Below, in pieces: positions 18,617-22,817 of a DNA stretch of 22,817 bases. Every line of letters begins with the position of its first letter. Within the stretch, counting starts at the first letter, position 1. The translations under genes and the position numbers were made by a program. This stretch comes from Polyrhizophydium stewartii (taxonomy: Eukaryota; Chytridiomycota; Chytridiomycetes; Rhizophydiales). A model generated the notes under the pieces. It did no database searches, was not told the origin of the DNA, and was given only the letters and a program-made list of their open reading frames with translations. Location of the stretch: contig JADGIZ010000146.1 in the NCBI GenBank assembly GCA_027604665.1, positions 1 through 22,817 on the forward strand, in the 5' to 3' direction.

Positions 18617-21522
18617 ATGTTCGCCGACCACAGTCACGGCCACGGCCACGGCCACGGGCCCGCGGTCAGCCACGTGCACGGCCCGGGGCTCAGCGCGGGC
18701 GGTGCCGGCGCTGGCGCTGGCGGCGTCGGCACCAGCACGGGCAGCAGTAACACCAGCAGCCCCAGGATCGCGATTCGCCGCCGCGTGCACGACGGCGCCG
18801 GACTCGACGAGGGCTACGACGCGAGCGGGCTGCCCATCCACCTGTCGGGCGCCAGCGGCGGTGGCGGCGGCGGCGGCGGGAGCAAGGCGCGGCGCAGCGC
18901 ACTCGCGCGCGGGCTGTACTGCCTGCCGGCAAACGCAGGCCCGGTGTTTGTGCTGCTGGTGGCCATTGGCGCCCTGACGGCGGGCATGTTCCTGGGCATG
19001 GTGTTCTTTGCGGGCCTCGAGGCGCCCACGATGGTGCCGGCTCAGAAAGCAGCGCCGGCACCGGGGGCGCCCGCTGGTTCTGGCGCTGCGGCGCCTGTGC
19101 TCAGCGGTGAGTCGTGGATCCTGCTCCGGCGGCCTCGCCCGCCCTGTCGGCCTCGGTGTGGCTTCCGCGGACCACCGGCCGCTTCGCCCGGCGAGTGGCG
19201 GGCAGATCCACCGATGCGGCCAGCGTGCCCGCCTGCACGTTGCCTGCGCGTGCGGCCGCTCGCCCGCTGCCGTGCGCTGCGCGGGCAGGGGCGGCCCTGC
19301 GGCAGGCGGCTCGCGTGGCGACCGGCCCGCGATTTTGGGACGGGGCTTCGGTTGCTGACGACGCTGCGTGTGCGTGCATGTGACTGCCGGCCACGGGTCG
19401 GCGCGGTGCCTGCGTCGCACACACCGGCGCGCGCAGAGCTGCAGTCTCGGCTGAAGACGCAGAACAGCAAGATCGCCGAGCTCGAGACCGAGCTCAACAG
19501 GCTGCGCGCCGCCGCCCGCGTCGCACAGCGCGTGCAGCCCGCGACGCAGGCGGACCCGTCGCACATCCGGCACGATCCCGCGGCCAACGCGGCGCAGCAG
19601 GGCAACAGGGCAGAGGTCGCCGGCGCTCCCAAGGCGTCCGGCGCCGTCGCAAAGGCCGCCGTCGACAACCACGGCGACGCGCACATCAGCCAGCAGGACG
19701 CCATGGTCAGGCAAGCGGCCGTGGGCGACAAGACCCCGACAACCGAGGGTGCGCTCTTCCGTCTCCCGCCCGCGGGTGGCAGTGTGCATGCTGACAGTGT
19801 ATGGCCCCAGACAAACACGCCGACACTTCCGACGTCACGCCGGTCTACATGTGGGATAAGCTGCCCGAGTCGTCCGTGTGGTGCTACGGCAACACCCGCG
19901 ACGACCGCATCTGCCGCTTCCGCAACCTCTGCTACCATCCCGACCATGAAAAGTGGTTCATCCTCAAGACCAACCGCTCGGTGCTGTCCAACGTGCCCGA
20001 GGACCGCGGCGAGCCCCTCCTGGACACGGGCACGGTCCAGAACCACCCGTACTTCTTCTGGAACTACGCCGAGGCGTCGCCGTTTGCCGAGAACCTGCAG
20101 AATGTGCCTGTGCGATACGAAGAGATGCCGCACTTGCTGTTCAAACGCCTGCACCCCAAGAACATCATGCACAACCTGCACGACGACTTGCTCGGCATGT
20201 ACTTTATGGTCAAGCAGTTCGTTGGCGGCGGCTCGCGCCGCCTTCCGTTCTCGCTCAACACGCACCGCGTCATGATCATCGACCCCCACGGCTTCACAGA
20301 GAGCACGCGTCCGTTCCAGTACCTGTCGAACCACCCGATCCGCTTCTCGTCGTATCTGAAGCAAAAGGGCGACGAGAAGGTCTTTACGTGCTTCCGCGAC
20401 GCCGTTGTCGGCAACACCAAGCTCACGACGTGGTATCAGTATGGCTTCCGCGAGCCGCAGGGCCCGATCCTGGGCAAGTCGCCCAACGGCATGTACGTGC
20501 GCGAGGTGTCCGAGTGGTTCCTGCGCCGGCTCGCGCAGCCGCTGTCGCCCGACGAGGACTACACGCTCCCACGCACATTCACGCTGCCGCCGGGCGTGAG
20601 CGCCGACAAGCCCAGCGAGATGGACAAGCTGGTCGACTACCCCGAGACGGATCTGATTGTGATCATGTCCCGCCGGCGCAACCGCCTGATTCTCAACGAA
20701 GACGAGCTTGCAAACGACCTGCACCGCGCGTTTGGCTACGAGGTCAAGTTTGTGCGCAACGAGGACATGACCTTTGAAGAGCAGATCCTGGCGATGCGCC
20801 GCGCGCGCGTTGTGCTGGCCATGCACGGCAGCATCCTGGTCATGACCATGTTCTGCCGCCGCGGCACGGTTGTGATTGAGATGTATCCGTTTGCCGTGCC
20901 CGGCGACCACTACACGCCATACAAGACGCTTGCGAACCTCAACGGCATGGACCTGGTCTACCGCGCGTGGGAGAACAAGCACGCCAGCATGTCTGTCGGC
21001 CACCCGGACAACCACCGCCTCAACGGCGGCATCAACCACCTGCCGCCCGAGGAGCGCGAGCTCGTGCTCAACACGCTCACGGTGCCGCAGCACAAGTGCT
21101 GCAGCAGCCCGTACTGGCTATACCGCATCTATCAGGACACGCGCGTCACCACGTCCGAGGTTGTGGAGCTCATCACGGAGGCGCTCGTCGAGTCGCGCCA
21201 GATCCTCAAGCGCGTGCGCACGACCGACCCGGACAAGGCGGACGTGCATTCGATTGCGCCGACCAACATTCGCTGCCTCGAGCACGGCAACCGCCCGCCG
21301 GGCTCGCTGTGGCTCGCGTGGGACCCGATCTGGACCGGCGGCCAGGCCGAGCGCTGGAACGTCCACGTCGCCAACGACGGCCGCGAGTATATCACCTTGG
21401 GCTCGGCGCCGACCATCGCCATCCCGCGCTTCGAGCCCAACACCACAGTCCGCTTCTTTGTGCGCTCCATCGCGGGCAACGTCAAGGGCGACTGGAGCAC
21501 GCGCCACGAGTGCGTTGTCTGA
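18617..21522 (+). CDS. POMGNT2-like glycosyltransferase (GT61) with FN3 domain
   Basis: In animals POMGNT2 adds beta-1,4-GlcNAc to protein O-mannose in the ER. Exons 18617-19106, 19437-19748 and 19811-21522 join in phase 1 to give about 837 residues. It is a type II membrane protein: a His/Gly-rich cytoplasmic head (HGHGHGHG near residue 8), one helix at about 108-134 (VFVLLVAIGALTAGMFLG) and a short coiled-coil stem (ELQSRLKTQNSKIAELETEL). The catalytic domain starts near residue 270. The GT61 signature is present (RARVVLAMHGSILVMTMF, then GTVVIEMYPF, His near 606). So is the POMGNT2-type block YTPYKTLANL, GGINHL, CCSSPYWLYRIYQDT. An FN3-like domain fills about 750-837, as in POMGNT2. The acceptor sugar substrate cannot be read from sequence. 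The first intron is 330 nt and C-rich; the second is 62 nt. Confidence 0.88.
19107..19436 (+). other. Long C-rich intron (330 nt) with no in-frame stop
   Basis: The donor GTGAGT and the acceptor GCGCGCAG join in phase 1. The length is a multiple of three and the frame stays open throughout, so a retained form would add 110 Arg/Pro/Cys-rich residues to the stem. The composition is unlike the flanking exons, which supports its being an intron. Confidence 0.7.
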
Positions 21523-21796
21523 GCGGCCCTGTTCGCCTATTTCTCCGTGTCTCCTCCTGTGTCCTCGCTTCCCCAACCCCCTCACTCTGTTCCTAAACAG
21601 TCTTTGAATGCAGACTGAGCTCTAAAAGCAAGCAAATCTCGAGACACCACGCTTCCGCGGCGTCAGCGTTGGCTCTGAATTTAGGAATGCGCCTCGGATG
21701 TCTTGGAAAGCGCAGGCCGTGGGGTTCCACCAGAGATGGGGGCAGAAGGAGAAGGCAGAGAGGGCAGAGGCGATTGCGCCCAGCGCAGACGCCTGC
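21523..21796. other. Convergent intergenic region, 274 bp
   Basis: Carries the 3' ends of the glycosyltransferase (+) and the AP-1 sigma gene (-). A C/T-rich stretch follows the first stop (21523-21600), then a more A-rich one (CTCTAAAAGCAAGC near 21620). No gene is seen. Confidence 0.6.
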
Positions 21797-22608
21797 TCAG
21801 ATGAAGGGCTGATTCGCTGCCTCTTGCTTTTCGGTCTGCAGAGTGGATGCGATGTCAGCGATGCCGGCTGGGTGGTGGCGAGCACGGATCGGGCCGCACC
21901 TCGTCGATGCGCTTGAGCGTGTTGAGCACGGCCCGCTTACTTGTGTCCTGCAGCTCTCCTGGTGTGCGGCAGCAGCGTGTCAGCAGTCTCGCCGCAAGCT
22001 GCACCACGTCCAGGCGGCGCCGCAAACCTCCGATAAGAAGCTCGTCTGGGAGCGCAGACCGGCGCCAGCATGTGCGATGCCAAGTCAGCACTCGCAAGTG
22101 CCGCTGCAACGAAGCACTCTGAATGAGACAACAGACCCATGATGGTGTATGCTTGCTGGAAGTTGAAGATGATGTCGAGCTCGCACACGTTCATGAACCA
22201 CTTGTCAAGCACCTCGACGTAGCGATGGATAATCTCGAGCATCAGCAGCTCGTTCTCGTCGACGTCTGTGCCCACGACAAAGAACAAGCTTGCATATCTG
22301 CGCGGGCGAGTATGAGGCCGGTCAGCGAGGGACGGCAGATGGGTGATGCAGGCGTCGATCTGCTTCGCCGCGCGCACCTCCTGTACACAACCTTGAACTC
22401 TGTCGCGTAAAAAGCACATACAAGGGCCGAGTTAGCACAGGGAGATAGAGCTTCGGCACGCGCACGAAGCGCAGCGTACCCTTGAACTCGAGCACGTTGC
22501 ACATCTTGGCCTTGCGGGCCAGCACCGTCTGGCTCACATCGCGCACGATCTTGCTCTTCTCCTTGGGGCTCCAGTCGGATGTGAACCACTTTGTGAGGCG
22601 GATCTTGC
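21797..22608 (-). CDS. AP-1 clathrin adaptor sigma subunit (first exon missing)
   Basis: This is the small subunit of the AP-1 complex that packages cargo at the trans-Golgi network and endosomes. Six minus-strand exons are seen: 22480-22608, 22378-22399 (22 nt), 22137-22297, 22028-22045 (18 nt), 21900-21958 and 21797-21835. Introns are 80, 80, 91, 69 and 64 nt. The spliced reading gives [12 protein letters not shown], then [20 protein letters not shown], then [67 protein letters not shown] and a short [12 protein letters not shown] tail follow. ARKAKMC and the GGE-QDTSK end mark it as AP-1 rather than AP-2 or AP-3. The missing start (about 10-12 residues before GK) must lie beyond an intron running from 22609 to or past the window edge. 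The two micro-exons would be easy for an automatic predictor to miss. Confidence 0.92.
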
Positions 22609-22817
22609 CTGCGGCCGCGCGCACACCGGGTCAGCATGCGACGCAGGGGCGCGAGCGAGGCGGGCGGTTCGCCGGCGGGCGAGTCGAGAGAAGGTCGAGG
22701 GGGCGACGACGGCAAGATTGCGGGGGGTGGCCGACGCGCGGCCCCTGGTTGGGCCGGCGGCGCGGCGCGGCGCGGGGCGGCGAGCGAGCGACCGCCGAGC
22801 GACGTGGAGCGCTGCAC
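22609..22817 (-). other. Probable first intron of the AP-1 sigma gene (partial)
   Basis: The acceptor GGCCGCAG precedes the exon starting GCAAGATC in phase 1. The 209 bases upstream to the window edge are GC-rich. They contain no ATG opening a sigma-adaptin N-terminus (expected Met, hydrophobic run, then Gly-Lys). The first exon and promoter therefore lie outside. Confidence 0.55.

Noticed and set aside
19042..21093. 683-residue open frame on the minus strand
   Set aside because: It lies antisense to the glycosyltransferase, whose sense frame has clear family motifs. High GC removes stop codons from the complementary frame; the translation shows no domain.
1..22817. tRNA, rRNA or transposon genes
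   Set aside because: No tRNA-like cloverleaf, rRNA block, terminal inverted repeats or transposase motifs were seen on either strand by eye; small degenerate elements could be missed.

Overview
The window is GC-rich eukaryotic nuclear DNA carrying about ten protein-coding genes in 22.8 kb. Intergenic gaps are mostly 70 to 300 bases. Introns are GT-AG and usually 55 to 90 nt, with a few much longer C-rich ones. The gene set is OS-9 lectin, AP-1 sigma, Rho GTPase, RGS protein, microsomal-type FMO and a POMGNT2-like glycosyltransferase. Together with compact spacing and short introns this suggests an early-diverging zoosporic fungus (chytrid-like). That placement is inference from gene content and was not tested by any search. 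I rebuilt the gene models by hand from reading-frame continuity, splice consensus and family conservation.

Layout. 208-2031 (+): 3' part of an animal-type flavin-containing monooxygenase. 2195-4749 (+): OS-9/Yos9-type ER lectin with an MRH domain. 4846-6775 (+): membrane protein with a possible LEA-like fold and a C-terminal CaaX box. 6776-7539: the only gene-free stretch over 300 bases. 7540-9569 (+): transmembrane protein with a Cys-rich ectodomain and a C-terminal SH3 domain. 9638-10497 (-): atypical Rho GTPase. 10611-12046 (+): histidine phosphatase of the phosphoglycerate mutase type, divergent from the Rho gene across 113 bp. 12339-16106 (-): one gene with three tandem RGS domains. 16221-18483 (+): nine-exon coiled-coil protein, divergent from the RGS gene across 114 bp. 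18617-21522 (+): GT61-family type II membrane glycosyltransferase with a C-terminal FN3 domain, resembling POMGNT2. 21797-22608 (-): AP-1 sigma adaptin lacking its first exon.

There is no operon logic, but two themes recur. Several products act in the secretory and endomembrane system: OS-9 in ER quality control, the POMGNT2-like enzyme in O-mannose glycan extension, AP-1 sigma in trans-Golgi/endosome sorting, and probably the FMO at the ER. Others belong to signalling: triple RGS, Rho GTPase, SH3 membrane protein.

The strongest novelties are the triple-RGS gene, the degenerate Rho GTPase and the fungal-looking POMGNT2 homologue. In the RGS gene each repeat keeps the same 26-nt micro-exon and carries an insertion of about 100 residues. 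The Rho GTPase has Ser at the G12 position, Asp in place of the Trp before DTAG, and no CaaX box. Micro-exons of 18 to 26 nt occur in three separate genes.
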